In this document: positions 26,487 to 35,565 of the stretch, piece after piece
Layout: every line of letters begins with the position of its first letter
Position numbering within the stretch: the stretch's first letter is position 1
Source: Ignavibacteriales bacterium
Lineage (GTDB): Bacteria > Bacteroidota > Ignavibacteria > Ignavibacteriales > SURF-24
Assembly: GCA_026390815.1 (NCBI GenBank)
Contig: JAPLFH010000006.1
Location: 186,001 to 250,000 of the forward strand
Length of the DNA: 64,000 nt
Reading direction: 5' to 3'
Notes under the pieces: model-generated
What the model was told of the DNA's origin: nothing
The model's database searches: none
What the model saw: only the letters and a program-made list of their open reading frames with translations
Made by a program: the position numbers and the translations under genes

Positions 26487-29027
26487 TTATTTTATCAAAC
26501 TCATCTTTCCCGAAATTTGATTTCCTCCAACGGTTAAGTTGTAGAAATAAACTCCGCTGGTTACGTCTCTGTCATTATTGTCTGTACCGTCCCATCGTGT
26601 TAAGTAATTCCCTCCAGGTAAATTTTCATTCAGCAACTGCTTTACTAATTCACCGTTCAAGTCAAAGATGTTTAGCTTAACATCCTGGTTGCTTAGCTTT
26701 GCTGGAATTGTAAATCTGATTATGGTTGTTGAGTTAAATGGATTAGGATAATTATGTGCAAGCAGCATTGTTTCTGGTAATGTTGTGGTGTTGTCATCTT
26801 TTTCAATGCCAGTGATTAATTTTAATCCTTCTCCTTTTGAATTGCCTTTTGAATCAGCTAAGTAAACATTTACCCAATCCGGTCGCATTGAAGGGGCAAC
26901 ATCATAAAGAGTCTTCCATTCTTCGTCTGATAGTCTGTAAAAATTCGTTGATAAGTGTTCGTAATAACTCATCACTGGTCCAACAAAAGCAACTGATTGA
27001 TTATCAGGGGCTTCAGCAATAAATACTCCCAGATTTATTGGACCCGTTCCTGCATGAAGAATCCAGCCAACCATATTTCCAAATTCATCAGTTGGTGCAG
27101 TGTGTACGTCGGCAATAACTTTGTCATCTTTTAGCATTCCTAATCCGCCAGTATAGAACAAATCCAAATACCAACCATCAAAAGTTTGTCCACAAATATT
27201 GGCGTTATATAACATCCTGCGTAAAAAACTTTTCTCGGCTTCGCTGAATGATTGTTTATTTAATTCCTTTTTAGCGATTGAACTAAGAGTATCCATAATT
27301 GCTTCGCATTTTTCAAAATAATAATCTGTATAGACAGGATAATTTTTCAAGAACTCCTTTCCTCTAGCACAAAACTGATTAACTGCATCGTAAAATTCAG
27401 GAACCGGCTCTACAAAGCTGAAAGGATAGGAACATATAACCCCGCCTGAATAAGACTGTTTTGCATAAAGAAGGTTATCATGCCGCAGTTGTGCCCACGA
27501 GGAAAGCTGAGTGTTCATTTTTTCCTGCCACCATCCGGCAGATTGCATAAACTGTGGTAGATTTGTTCTATCGTTTGGTGGATTTAATTTCCGGATAGAA
27601 TTCAACCAAAGATTATATAGGCTAACCTCCCAAAAATCATTATCATATCCGTCAATCAAATATCTTAATGCTGCAAGATTTGATGAGTAATGATATTTAT
27701 CTAATTCAGAAACAAGAAGCTGAGCTGAAGCATCATTTCCCAAAGTATAAAGAACATCAAGCGTAGAAGGAAGCATTCGTTTTATTCGGCTATTATTAAA
27801 CAAAATTTTATCAAACACTACCTGGGATGTAACATAGGAATCAATAATGAACCTTTGCCCAAACAATAAAAATGAACTGGCAGGAATGATGCTGTCCGGA
27901 CTATTAAATCCCGTCATAATAATTTGGGAAAGAATCCTTTGAAATGCGTAAGCCTTTGTTTTTAAGGAATCCTGAAATGATTTTAATTTACTTTTATCAA
28001 GAAGATCTGACGCGTTTTTTATATCTATCGCTTGAACCAGTGATTTTAAATTTGGTGGGGTTACATTATCAGATTCTCCGACAAAGAATTTAATAACATC
28101 ATCAAGCTCTTTCCATTGGGAAGTAAGATTACCCAATTCAATTGCTTCATTTACTAATAATGCATCAATTGTTTGCCTCTGAATATCTTCTTCAGTTGGT
28201 GCAGGTTCAATTGCCCGTGGAGATAAAAGATAAATTTCAGTTCTGCCCAGCCACATCATTGTCTTAAAATATGTTGCAAGTTTCGGAAAGTTGGAATCTG
28301 TGTAGTGTCCTCGCACTTTAAATTGGCTGTAATCCATTATTCTATTCGTCGAAGAGAAAAGAGAATCTTCAATTGGTTTCTCTGCACTAATGTAATTAAA
28401 TATTTTGTTTATTTCCGGTCGGGTTAAATCAGAGTAATATGGAATTGCAAAATCCCCCATCAGTTTTATGGCAACTGTTAAATAAATATCCAGATCATAC
28501 AATTTTCTTGTCATCATAGGATTATTAGAATATTTAGTATGGAGGTAAGATTGCTGTTCTTTTAATTTTTTTAAAAATGTATCCAGTTTGGGGATTAAAA
28601 AATTTACTTCCACGGTTTTAAGAATCTCATCATATGACATATGTAAAGCATGAAGTATTGCATCCGTTGAGATAAAAACTGGTAAGTCTTTGTGCCATAT
28701 ATCTCCAAAAGCCTCGCCAAAGCTTTTATTTGTTAATCTCTCGGATACCATAAATCCATTCTTTTGTATCAAAGATTTTTCTTGTTCCGTCAGATTGTAC
28801 TTGAAGCAGATCGAATCGAAGTACACCGCATCCTTTGGTTGAAGTTTTAAATCTCCTTTAAATATTCCGGTAGGATGAAGATTGAGCAATTGACCTGAAG
28901 TCATATTCTGATTATTAGACAGAAATTGTTTATAGGAATTCAAATCAAATGGTTCCGTTTGAGCTTGAGCATAGATACACAGCAGAAAGAATAAATTAAT
29001 ATTGCAAAGTAAAATTCGAAATTTCAT
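26487..29027 (-). CDS. DUF3160 secreted protein with T9SS-type sorting domain (copy 1)
   Basis: 846 residues with a signal peptide (cleavage near AQAQTE). Most of the length is a DUF3160 domain: VFISTDAILHALHMSYDEIL (about 115-135), MMWLGRTEIYL, SQLRHDNLLYAKQSYSGG and ADVHTAPTDEFGN. This alpha-helical family is found in secreted proteins and has no known reaction. The C-terminal 90 residues are a sorting domain of a different subtype from the neighbours (HNYPNPFNSTT, LNIFDLNGELVKQLL, GTDNNDRDVTSGVYFYNL). It is a close paralog of the gene at 30465-33044, separated from it by one other cargo gene. It is 34 bases upstream of the LVIVD gene. Confidence 0.85.
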   Translation of the reverse strand: MKFRILLCNINLFFLLCIYAQAQTEPFDLNSYKQFLSNNQNMTSGQLLNLHPTGIFKGDLKLQPKDAVYFDSICFKYNLTEQEKSLIQKNGFMVSERLTNKSFGEAFGDIWHKDLPVFISTDAILHALHMSYDEILKTVEVNFLIPKLDTFLKKLKEQQSYLHTKYSNNPMMTRKLYDLDIYLTVAIKLMGDFAIPYYSDLTRPEINKIFNYISAEKPIEDSLFSSTNRIMDYSQFKVRGHYTDSNFPKLATYFKTMMWLGRTEIYLLSPRAIEPAPTEEDIQRQTIDALLVNEAIELGNLTSQWKELDDVIKFFVGESDNVTPPNLKSLVQAIDIKNASDLLDKSKLKSFQDSLKTKAYAFQRILSQIIMTGFNSPDSIIPASSFLLFGQRFIIDSYVTSQVVFDKILFNNSRIKRMLPSTLDVLYTLGNDASAQLLVSELDKYHYSSNLAALRYLIDGYDNDFWEVSLYNLWLNSIRKLNPPNDRTNLPQFMQSAGWWQEKMNTQLSSWAQLRHDNLLYAKQSYSGGVICSYPFSFVEPVPEFYDAVNQFCARGKEFLKNYPVYTDYYFEKCEAIMDTLSSIAKKELNKQSFSEAEKSFLRRMLYNANICGQTFDGWYLDLFYTGGLGMLKDDKVIADVHTAPTDEFGNMVGWILHAGTGPINLGVFIAEAPDNQSVAFVGPVMSYYEHLSTNFYRLSDEEWKTLYDVAPSMRPDWVNVYLADSKGNSKGEGLKLITGIEKDDNTTTLPETMLLAHNYPNPFNSTTIIRFTIPAKLSNQDVKLNIFDLNGELVKQLLNENLPGGNYLTRWDGTDNNDRDVTSGVYFYNLTVGGNQISGKMSLIK

Positions 29028-29046
29028 TTTAATTTCCTCGTTTTTT

Positions 29047-30447
29047 TTATTTTATCAAACTCATTTTCCGAACAAATCTATTGCCACCAGCTTTCAAATC
29101 ACAAAAATAAATCCCGCTTGAAAGATTGCTACCTCCGACATTGGCGGAAAATTCCACTTCATAATTTCCAGCCGATTTTTCTTCATTAACAAGAGTGGAA
29201 ACTTCGTTGCCGAGAATGTCATATACTTTCAAACTTACAAATCCAAAATTTGCAATTTGAAATACGATTTTTGTTGTTGGATTGAATGGGTTGGGGAAGT
29301 TTTGAGATAAGATAAATGGTAATTTATTTAGAGATTTATCATTTACATCACCCCAAGCGGGTATAAATAATGTCCGTGCAACCCAAATATCTTTTTTATT
29401 ATTTGATTCATGAATCCAGAAAATGGATACATAGTATTTACTTGAATCCTCTACTATACAGACATCTGGTTCAAAGTCCATCCCTTCCATAGAGGAAATA
29501 TTTAGAATTGTATCACCACTACCCTCAGAATAACTTAGTAAAGGGGCAGCATAAATTTCCGTATCGTTTATTAATGAATCTGAATTAAAAATTAAAAGAA
29601 ATGGGGTAATCGCCCTTGCTGAACTTGTTGGAACGGGGTAATCAAAAATAAAAGGATTTTCATAATTGCAATATTTATTAGAGGTGATTGCAAAATCTGT
29701 AGAGTAAATATTGCCAAAAGCTATGTTCCATACAGAATCTTTTTTGGTTTGAAATAATATTAAGAAACCATTATGAAATTTTGGTTTTTTATTGTCCCCA
29801 TCAGAATATATACTGGATTTTACCCAATCATCTGACTCGTATTTTTGTTGCCTGGCATAATAAATATCTCTTTTTCCTTCGATTTCTTTTTCATAGACAA
29901 TTGCTGATTCATCCATATTATCATAAAAAGATTTATCCAAATCGGGATTCGAACAATTGCTAGAGTCTATAGTAAACATATCACTAATCGACGGATTTAA
30001 TTCTTTTCCAACTAATTTCCCATTAATAGACCATACGATTCTAGAATTAGCCAAGGTCATTTGTTCATTATTGACTGATTCATCAGATATTAGAAAAGTT
30101 GAACCCAAGGAATCATTAGAAAAATATCTTAAATAAATCTGCCATCCATTTTTATCTGATACCTGCCAAGCAATTTTACCATGAACAATTTGAGCATTAC
30201 TTTTCAATTGATAATCTGACGAGACTATAATATCCTTGGAGATTATAGGACTTATTTTTTTTACATAAACAGTATAAAGAGAATCAATTTCATTAATCCA
30301 GGTAATATAAATATCAGAATAAGTGTAACCACTTATACCGAAATCAAAATTATTACCCGTGTTGGTAATAAATGGAACCTTCTGAAACTCTTGGGTATAA
30401 ATAGTACTTAGAGTAATGAATACTAATATAAGGATAGTTGTTTTCAT
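29047..30447 (-). CDS. Secreted propeller-like protein with T9SS sorting domain
   Basis: 466 residues with a signal peptide (cleavage near IYTQE). The body has short beta-strand modules such as YSDIYITWINEIDSLYTVYV, NAQIVHGKIAWQVSDKNGW and SRIVWSING. These resemble the repeats of TolB/Kelch-like propellers that describe string-like blades, but I cannot name the family. Residues 372-466 are a T9SS sorting domain (QNFPNPFNPTT, LKVYDILGNEVSTL, SANVGGSNLSSGIYF). It shares the inserted SANVGG stretch with the PL6 protein. The gene lies between the two DUF3160 paralogs with gaps of 17-19 bases, so the three are probably one transcript. Confidence 0.75.
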   Translation of the reverse strand: MKTTILILVFITLSTIYTQEFQKVPFITNTGNNFDFGISGYTYSDIYITWINEIDSLYTVYVKKISPIISKDIIVSSDYQLKSNAQIVHGKIAWQVSDKNGWQIYLRYFSNDSLGSTFLISDESVNNEQMTLANSRIVWSINGKLVGKELNPSISDMFTIDSSNCSNPDLDKSFYDNMDESAIVYEKEIEGKRDIYYARQQKYESDDWVKSSIYSDGDNKKPKFHNGFLILFQTKKDSVWNIAFGNIYSTDFAITSNKYCNYENPFIFDYPVPTSSARAITPFLLIFNSDSLINDTEIYAAPLLSYSEGSGDTILNISSMEGMDFEPDVCIVEDSSKYYVSIFWIHESNNKKDIWVARTLFIPAWGDVNDKSLNKLPFILSQNFPNPFNPTTKIVFQIANFGFVSLKVYDILGNEVSTLVNEEKSAGNYEVEFSANVGGSNLSSGIYFCDLKAGGNRFVRKMSLIK

Positions 30448-30464
30448 TAAAATTTCTTAGAAAT

Positions 30465-33044
30465 TTATTTTATCAAACTCATCTTTCCGGATATTTGATT
30501 TCCTCCAACGGTTAAGTTGTAGAAATATACTCCGCTGGTTACGTCTCTGCTATTATTGTCTGTACCATTCCATCGTGTCAGATAATTTCCAGCGGGAAGA
30601 TTTTCATTCAGTAACTGTTTTACTAATTCACCGTTCAAATCAAAAATGTTTAGCTTTACATTCTGGCTGCTTAGCTTTGTTGGAATTGTAAATCTAATAA
30701 TAGTTGTTGAGTTAAATGGATTAGGATAGTTCTGTGCAAGCAGCAATGTTTCCGGTAATGGTGTTGTGCTTCCATTTTTTTCAACTCCAGTTATTAATTG
30801 TAATCCATCACCTCTTGAACTGCCTGATTCATCTGCTAAATATAAATTTACCCACGAAGGACGCAGCGAGGTCTTTAAATATGTTTCTTCCCATTCCTGA
30901 TCCGTTAACCGTAAAAAATTTGTTGATGTGTATTCATAATAACTTAAATGTGGTCCAACGAATGCAACAGTTTTATTATCCGGCATATCGATCAAGTACA
31001 CACCAAGATTTATCGGACCAGTTCCCACATGAACAACTGCTCCAAGATCGTCACCAGAACAATCTGTTGGAACAGTGTGTATATCCGCAACAATAAAGTC
31101 CATCTTTAGTAAACCATCCCAACCTTCAGGATCATCATAAAAAAGCTTTGCATACCATCCACCAAACGGCGGAGCACCACTTTCGTGTACATTTGTATAA
31201 ATCAATTTCTTCAGAAAGAAAATTTCACTTTCAAGTAAAGGAGTTGAAGAAATTTCTTTATGAGTTATCGATATAAGCGTATCAGTAATATTTTTAAGAT
31301 CGCTAAAGTAGGCTATTATTTTGTCTTTTAAGTAAGAGGGTGAGAAATTTAAAACTTCAAATTTTTCTTTGGAAATTTGAGATAGCAATTTAAAACTTTC
31401 AAAAAATTCCGGGAATGGTTCAACAAACGCGTATGGATAAGAGCAAAAGCTACTGCCGGTATATGATTGTTTTGCATAAAGAAGATTATCGTGCCTCAGT
31501 TGAGTCCAAGATGCAAGCTGTGTATTTAACAGTTTCTGCCAGTATGCCGCTGTTTGCATGAATGCAGGAAGATTGTTCCTGGTTTCGGGAGGATTAAGCT
31601 GCTTGATAAGATTTAGCCACGAGTTATAAATTGTTCCGTTCCAGAAATCTGATCCGTAGGAATCAATTAAATACCGCAGTGCCGCCAGGTTTGATGAATA
31701 ATGATAACCATCTAATTCCGGTTTAAGCAGTTGGGCAGCAGCATCATTTCCGAGCGCAAACATTGGATCGAGAGTGGAGGGGAATAACCGGCAAATCTTT
31801 TCACCATTATATTTGATTCTATCATATACAACGCTTCCGGTAACGTATGAATCAATTACAAATCTTTGCCCGAATAACAAAAATGCTGATGCCGGAATTA
31901 TGCTATCAGGCGACATTGGATCGCTGTAAAGTATTTGAGACAGGATCAATTGATTGGCAAACGACTGAACTTTAAGTGTGTCTTCAAATTGCTGCAGCTT
32001 AAGTGAATTAAGAAGTTGCGCCGCACTGGTTATTTGAATAGCCTGTTTCAAGTATTGAACATTCGGCAGCGTTACATTATCCGGATGACCAATAAAGAAC
32101 TCAAGAACATTTTCTATGTCATCATAAATTGAAGAAACATTTGACTGTTCGAAAAGTTCAGAAATTAAAACCGCATCAATTATTTGTCGTTGTATATCCT
32201 CAAAGGTTGGGGTGGGACAGGGAAATGGAAACGATCGCGATGCTGATAAATAAATTTCAATTCGTCCCAGCCACATCATTGTTCTAAAATATTTTGCAAG
32301 CTGTGGAAGATGTTCATCAACATAATGACCGCGTGGTTTGAACTGACTGAAATCAATCGTTCGGCATGAATTGGAAAAAATTGCATAGTCTGCAGGTTTT
32401 TCCTTTTCAATTAAACTCATGATCTCATTTATTACATTGTTATTACTTGAATAATACGGTGTAGCTGTACCAGTTAAAAGTTTTAATGGAACCGTCAAAT
32501 ACACATCTACATCTTTTAGCTTTTGTTCCATTGCAGGATTGTTAGAATATGTAGCTTCAAGTGACGGAAGTTGGCTATGCATTTGGGTAAGAAGGTTTTC
32601 AAGTTTAAGGATCAGAAATCCAAGTTCAACATCTTTCAAAATTCTATCATATGATCGATGAAATGCATGAAGAATTGCATCGGTTGAAACATATACTGGC
32701 AAATCTTTCTGGTATATATCAAAAAAGGCATCGCCAAATGTATTATGGGAAAGTCTTTCACTAACCATAAAACCATTTTTTTGAATCAATGATTTTTCCT
32801 GTTCGGTAAGGTTATACTTAATGCTGATCGAATCGAAGTAGGCAGCATCTTTCAGTTGAAGTTTTAGATCTCCTTTAAAAACACCGGCAGGATGAAGATT
32901 AAGCAGCATTTCTGAATTCATATTCTGGTGGCTTTCAAGAAATTGCTTATATGATTGAACATCAAAAGTTCCTGCTTGAGCATTTACCAAAACATTAAAG
33001 AAAGCAAACATTAAAGTGGAAACAATGTAACCCCGGAGTTTCAT
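30465..33044 (-). CDS. DUF3160 secreted protein with T9SS-type sorting domain (copy 2)
   Basis: 859 residues, paralog of the protein encoded at 26487-29027. It has the same signal-peptide length, the same opening (FDVQSYKQFLESHQNM compared with FDLNSYKQFLSNNQNM), VYVSTDAILHAFHRSYDRIL, MMWLGRIEIYL, QLRHDNLLYAKQSYTG and ADIHTVPTDCSG, and a nearly identical sorting domain ending in GGNQISGKMSLIK. The family function is unknown. It is the first gene of the long minus-strand cargo block, and its start (ATG 33044) is preceded by a purine-rich site (AGGAGGT in the minus-strand reading of 33049-33055). The promoter must lie in the divergent region that also holds the 140-bp inverted repeat. Confidence 0.86.
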   Translation of the reverse strand: MKLRGYIVSTLMFAFFNVLVNAQAGTFDVQSYKQFLESHQNMNSEMLLNLHPAGVFKGDLKLQLKDAAYFDSISIKYNLTEQEKSLIQKNGFMVSERLSHNTFGDAFFDIYQKDLPVYVSTDAILHAFHRSYDRILKDVELGFLILKLENLLTQMHSQLPSLEATYSNNPAMEQKLKDVDVYLTVPLKLLTGTATPYYSSNNNVINEIMSLIEKEKPADYAIFSNSCRTIDFSQFKPRGHYVDEHLPQLAKYFRTMMWLGRIEIYLSASRSFPFPCPTPTFEDIQRQIIDAVLISELFEQSNVSSIYDDIENVLEFFIGHPDNVTLPNVQYLKQAIQITSAAQLLNSLKLQQFEDTLKVQSFANQLILSQILYSDPMSPDSIIPASAFLLFGQRFVIDSYVTGSVVYDRIKYNGEKICRLFPSTLDPMFALGNDAAAQLLKPELDGYHYSSNLAALRYLIDSYGSDFWNGTIYNSWLNLIKQLNPPETRNNLPAFMQTAAYWQKLLNTQLASWTQLRHDNLLYAKQSYTGSSFCSYPYAFVEPFPEFFESFKLLSQISKEKFEVLNFSPSYLKDKIIAYFSDLKNITDTLISITHKEISSTPLLESEIFFLKKLIYTNVHESGAPPFGGWYAKLFYDDPEGWDGLLKMDFIVADIHTVPTDCSGDDLGAVVHVGTGPINLGVYLIDMPDNKTVAFVGPHLSYYEYTSTNFLRLTDQEWEETYLKTSLRPSWVNLYLADESGSSRGDGLQLITGVEKNGSTTPLPETLLLAQNYPNPFNSTTIIRFTIPTKLSSQNVKLNIFDLNGELVKQLLNENLPAGNYLTRWNGTDNNSRDVTSGVYFYNLTVGGNQISGKMSLIK

Positions 33045-33106
33045 AACTGACCTCCTATTTTTATCTGGCTGTAATCTATAAAATAAGATTAGTTAAATCA
33101 AGAATA

Positions 33107-33246
33107 TTATTAAATTACCTTACGCAAAGAATTGTAATTGTCATATTGAGCGGAGCGAAATATCTCAAAACAGTTTGAAATCGAGGTGTCGAGATTCTTC
33201 ACTCCGTTCAGAATGACAATTTTGTGTAAGGTAACTTATTTAATAA
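33107..33246. repeat. 140-bp imperfect inverted-repeat element
   Basis: The outer arms ATTATTAAAT and ATTTAATAAT are exact complements. Inside, ACCTTACGCAAA pairs with TTTGTGTAAGGT with one mismatch, TTGTCATATTGAGCGGAG pairs with CTCCGTTCAGAATGACAA with few mismatches, and ATCTC faces GAGAT around a 24-base centre. It codes for nothing. The inner arm resembles the widespread GAGCGGAGCGAAG/AATGACA intergenic repeats of this phylum. A MITE-like or REP-like mobile repeat is the best reading. Confidence 0.75.
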
Positions 33247-33333
33247 TGTAAATCGACTTTTGTATTATTTGATTTTAGTTTCTGGTGTAGTATATCCTGT
33301 GGCTTTTTTCCCGAAATTTTATTTCAATATAAA

Positions 33334-33361
33334 TTGAATTAGAAAAATTATCATAGTTTTG
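33334..33361 (+). promoter_or_regulatory. Possible promoter of the DUF4097 gene
   Basis: TAGTTTTG (33354-33361) fits the Bacteroidota -7 consensus TAnnTTTG, with TTGA at 33334-33337 sixteen bases upstream in the -33 position. It lies about 53 bases before the ATG. Sigma-factor preference in this lineage is not established here. Confidence 0.35.
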
Positions 33362-33413
33362 TAACCAAATAAATATTCCCGGCGTCTAAAGAACAGAATA
33401 AAAGAGGTTTAAT

Positions 33414-34319
33414 ATGCAATCCAAAACAATTTTCAAAGTTCTTCTGCTTCTATCATTTATTTTTATTACGGTAGCTTCAGTATATGCAGATGATGTAAGA
33501 GTAATCCACGAAAAAACTTTTCAAACGGAAATGGGTAAATCCTTTAAGCTAAATACCAGCAGCGGAGATGTTTATATTTCTACATGGGATAAACCGGAAG
33601 TTTATGTTAAAATAAGTGGTAACAAAAAAGCACACGATAAAATGAAATTCAGGTTTGATAAAGACAATAATGGAGTTACCATTGAAGGGAAGCGTGATTC
33701 CTGGTTTAGCTGGTTTAATTGGAACAATGTTTATGTTAAATATGAGGTTAAGTTACCAGCAAACTATAACGCTAATATTTCAACTGCCGGCGGCGATATT
33801 AAGATTTACGATATTAAAGGTACTATTAACTTTGAAACATCCGGAGGTGATATTTTTGTTAAAAACTCTGAAGGAGTGGTCCATTCATCAACTTCTGGTG
33901 GTGATATTACAATTGAAATGAGCAAGGGAAAATTAGATCTCTCTACTTCCGGTGGCGATATCCATGCTAAAAAATTTGATGGCGATTTGTCTGTTTCCAC
34001 TTCCGGTGGAGATATTGTTTTGGAAGGACAAAATGGTAAGGTAAATGCTTCAACTTCCGGAGGTGATATTAACCTTACTTATTTAGCAGTGAATAAAGGA
34101 ATTGATTTAAGTACAACCGGTGGCGATATCTACGTTAAAGTTCAATCCGATTTCTCAGCAAATGCAGATCTTTCAACTACTGGCGGTGATGTTACTTGCG
34201 ATTTACCAATTACAAGCAAAGGTAAAATAACTGCATCTAGAATCAGGGGAGAAATTAACGGTGGTGGACCTTCAATGGAATGTTCAACAACCGGTGGCGA
34301 CATAAAAGTTACAAAATAA
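33414..34319 (+). CDS. DUF4097-family beta-helix repeat protein
   Basis: 301 residues with a signal peptide (cleavage near VYADD). From about residue 120 the protein is a run of nine repeats of about 20 residues built on S-T-x-G-G-D-I (FETSGGDIFV, SSTSGGDITI, LSTSGGDIHA, VSTSGGDIVL and so on). This is the DUF4097 adhesin-like pattern that folds into a beta-helix. The N-terminal third (FKLNTSSGDVYISTWDKPEVYV) is the usual leading sheet of the family. Function is unknown, often linked to surface or envelope stress. No sorting domain is present, so it is probably periplasmic or outer-membrane associated. A 13-bp-stem hairpin follows the stop. Confidence 0.85.
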   Translation: MQSKTIFKVLLLLSFIFITVASVYADDVRVIHEKTFQTEMGKSFKLNTSSGDVYISTWDKPEVYVKISGNKKAHDKMKFRFDKDNNGVTIEGKRDSWFSWFNWNNVYVKYEVKLPANYNANISTAGGDIKIYDIKGTINFETSGGDIFVKNSEGVVHSSTSGGDITIEMSKGKLDLSTSGGDIHAKKFDGDLSVSTSGGDIVLEGQNGKVNASTSGGDINLTYLAVNKGIDLSTTGGDIYVKVQSDFSANADLSTTGGDVTCDLPITSKGKITASRIRGEINGGGPSMECSTTGGDIKVTK

Positions 34320-34335
34320 TTCCAATCAGGGATTT

Positions 34336-34369
34336 GGAAACATTGAGATGATTTGGTCTCAATGTTTCC
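34336..34369 (+). terminator. Long perfect hairpin after the DUF4097 gene
   Basis: GGAAACATTGAGA and TCTCAATGTTTCC form a perfect 13-bp stem with an 8-base loop, 16 bases after the stop. It is not followed by a T-run, so it may protect or process the 3' end rather than act as a classical terminator. Confidence 0.6.
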
Positions 34370-34585
34370 AGGATTCTTGGTGGTGGTTGTATATTTTCAT
34401 CTTGCTTTTAAGTTGAATTCCTTTTCCCCCATTTCCCTTATCCCTTTCCCATTTTGCATTATCCCTCAACCATTGCTGCTTACCGTGTAATAATTACTCT
34501 TCAAATTGTAAAAAAAATGATCCATTCCTTCCTTTGATTTTCTTTCCACTAATCCTTTATCCTTGTAAAAATCTCCTTTTTTGAA

Positions 34586-34593
34586 TACTTTTG
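34586..34593 (+). promoter_or_regulatory. Possible -7 element close to a start codon
   Basis: TACTTTTG matches TAnnTTTG and lies 10 bases before ATG 34604. If active, the transcript would be almost leaderless, which fits the lack of a ribosome site there. No good -33 element was seen. Confidence 0.25.
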
Positions 34594-34603
34594 ATTCCAA
34601 CAT

Positions 34604-35317
34604 ATGAAAAGATTCCTTTTAGTTTTTATCGCATTTTTATTATTGGATAAATCGTCTGCGCAGGATAATTTATTTTCCACAGAAAGTTTTATTATAAAGC
34701 TATCCGGAGCTAATCTCTTAGTTGAAAATCTTGAACGTAATATCGTATTTGAAAAAATATTTTCCCATCCGAAAGGATTTGTAGTGGATATGGATAATGA
34801 TGGGGCGGTTGAGTTTTTAGTGAATGATTTCACAATACGCCAGGGAAAAAGTTTCTATTCAACTTTTTTATATAACACGGTTGATACGTTTTATTTAATT
34901 GATTCAATCTATTCTGGCTTAAAAGAACCTTACTATTCTTTTTCTGATGAATTGAATGAAGTGATTTTAATAACCGGAAGTCCGGATTTTGATTCTCTTA
35001 ATACATCGGAAATGGAAACAATTTATTCGCCTTTGGTTTGCTGGGGGTTTGTAGGTTTTGAATTAGCAATTGTGAATGACCAACTTTATGATTTTTTCAT
35101 TGCTGAAAATGAAAAGTATATTGACTTTATCGATCAGTTTTACAAAAGTAAAGGAACAGGATGCAATTCCACTTCGCTATTAAAATCTGTTATTGCCGCT
35201 CTTTTTGTAAATTATATTTATGCTGATGAAAAAGCAGTTGCAGAAAAATCAATTCAACAATATTATAATTGCGATGACAGAGAAAAGTTTAAAGAAGCTA
35301 TTAAAAAATTATTATAG
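34604..35317 (+). CDS. Exported protein of unknown function
   Basis: 237 residues with a signal peptide (cleavage after KSSAQ near 20). The middle contains VVDMDNDGAVEFLVNDF (about 64-80), which looks like one VCBS/FG-GAP-type calcium-binding blade. The C-terminal part is predicted helical (AVAEKSIQQYYNCDDREKFKEAIKKLL). I do not recognise the full-length family. It has no lipobox or sorting domain. The next gene starts 8 bases after the stop, followed by a third overlapping it, so the three (34604, 35326, 35558) probably form one operon that continues to the Gfo/Idh/MocA gene. Confidence 0.68.
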   Translation: MKRFLLVFIAFLLLDKSSAQDNLFSTESFIIKLSGANLLVENLERNIVFEKIFSHPKGFVVDMDNDGAVEFLVNDFTIRQGKSFYSTFLYNTVDTFYLIDSIYSGLKEPYYSFSDELNEVILITGSPDFDSLNTSEMETIYSPLVCWGFVGFELAIVNDQLYDFFIAENEKYIDFIDQFYKSKGTGCNSTSLLKSVIAALFVNYIYADEKAVAEKSIQQYYNCDDREKFKEAIKKLL

Positions 35318-35325
35318 GAAATAAA

Positions 35326-35565
35326 ATGAAATTAGATTGGAATGAATTCCTTGGCAAAACCATAAACATTACTATGAAGGAAAACTACGGAATGGTTTAC
35401 GACATCAAAACTGAATCACCACTTTACGAAATTGTTTTCAAAACCGGTAAACTTATCGGCGTTTACGATGAAGGACTTCTTTTAGAAACCACCAGAGAAA
35501 ATCAAACTGTTAAAATATTTGTATCACATTTATCTATAAAGTGTGTTGAGATTTACTATGTATAA
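35326..35565 (+). CDS. Small conserved-looking cytoplasmic protein, possibly Sm-like fold
   Basis: 79 residues without signal peptide or membrane segment. The pattern NYGMVYDIK, FKTGKLIGVYDEGLLLET, then VKIFVSHLSIKCVEIYYV is all-beta with a G/D turn and a final hydrophobic strand. It resembles Sm/Hfq-like or SH3-like small barrels, in which a surface of this kind binds RNA or peptides (inference from pattern only). It has a good ribosome site (AGGAAATAAA) and is separated by 8 bases from the upstream gene; its stop overlaps the start of the DUF5103 gene. Its position within an envelope-protein operon does not reveal a role. Confidence 0.65.
   Translation: MKLDWNEFLGKTINITMKENYGMVYDIKTESPLYEIVFKTGKLIGVYDEGLLLETTRENQTVKIFVSHLSIKCVEIYYV

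Larger units (their letters stand above)
33045..33413. other. Divergent intergenic region with repeat element
   Basis: 369 bases between the start of the minus-strand cargo block and the DUF4097 gene. The middle (33107-33246) is an imperfect inverted repeat described separately. The right end holds a possible promoter for the DUF4097 gene. The rest is AT-rich without visible genes. Confidence 0.55.

Noticed and set aside
33414-34319. DUF4097 repeats as a DNA tandem repeat or CRISPR-like array
   Set aside because: The periodicity is in the protein (about 20 residues); codons vary between units and there are no spacers.
34420-34475. Pyrimidine-rich stretch with CCC and TTT tracts between two genes
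   Set aside because: No repeat unit, no hairpin and no coding potential; probably composition noise.
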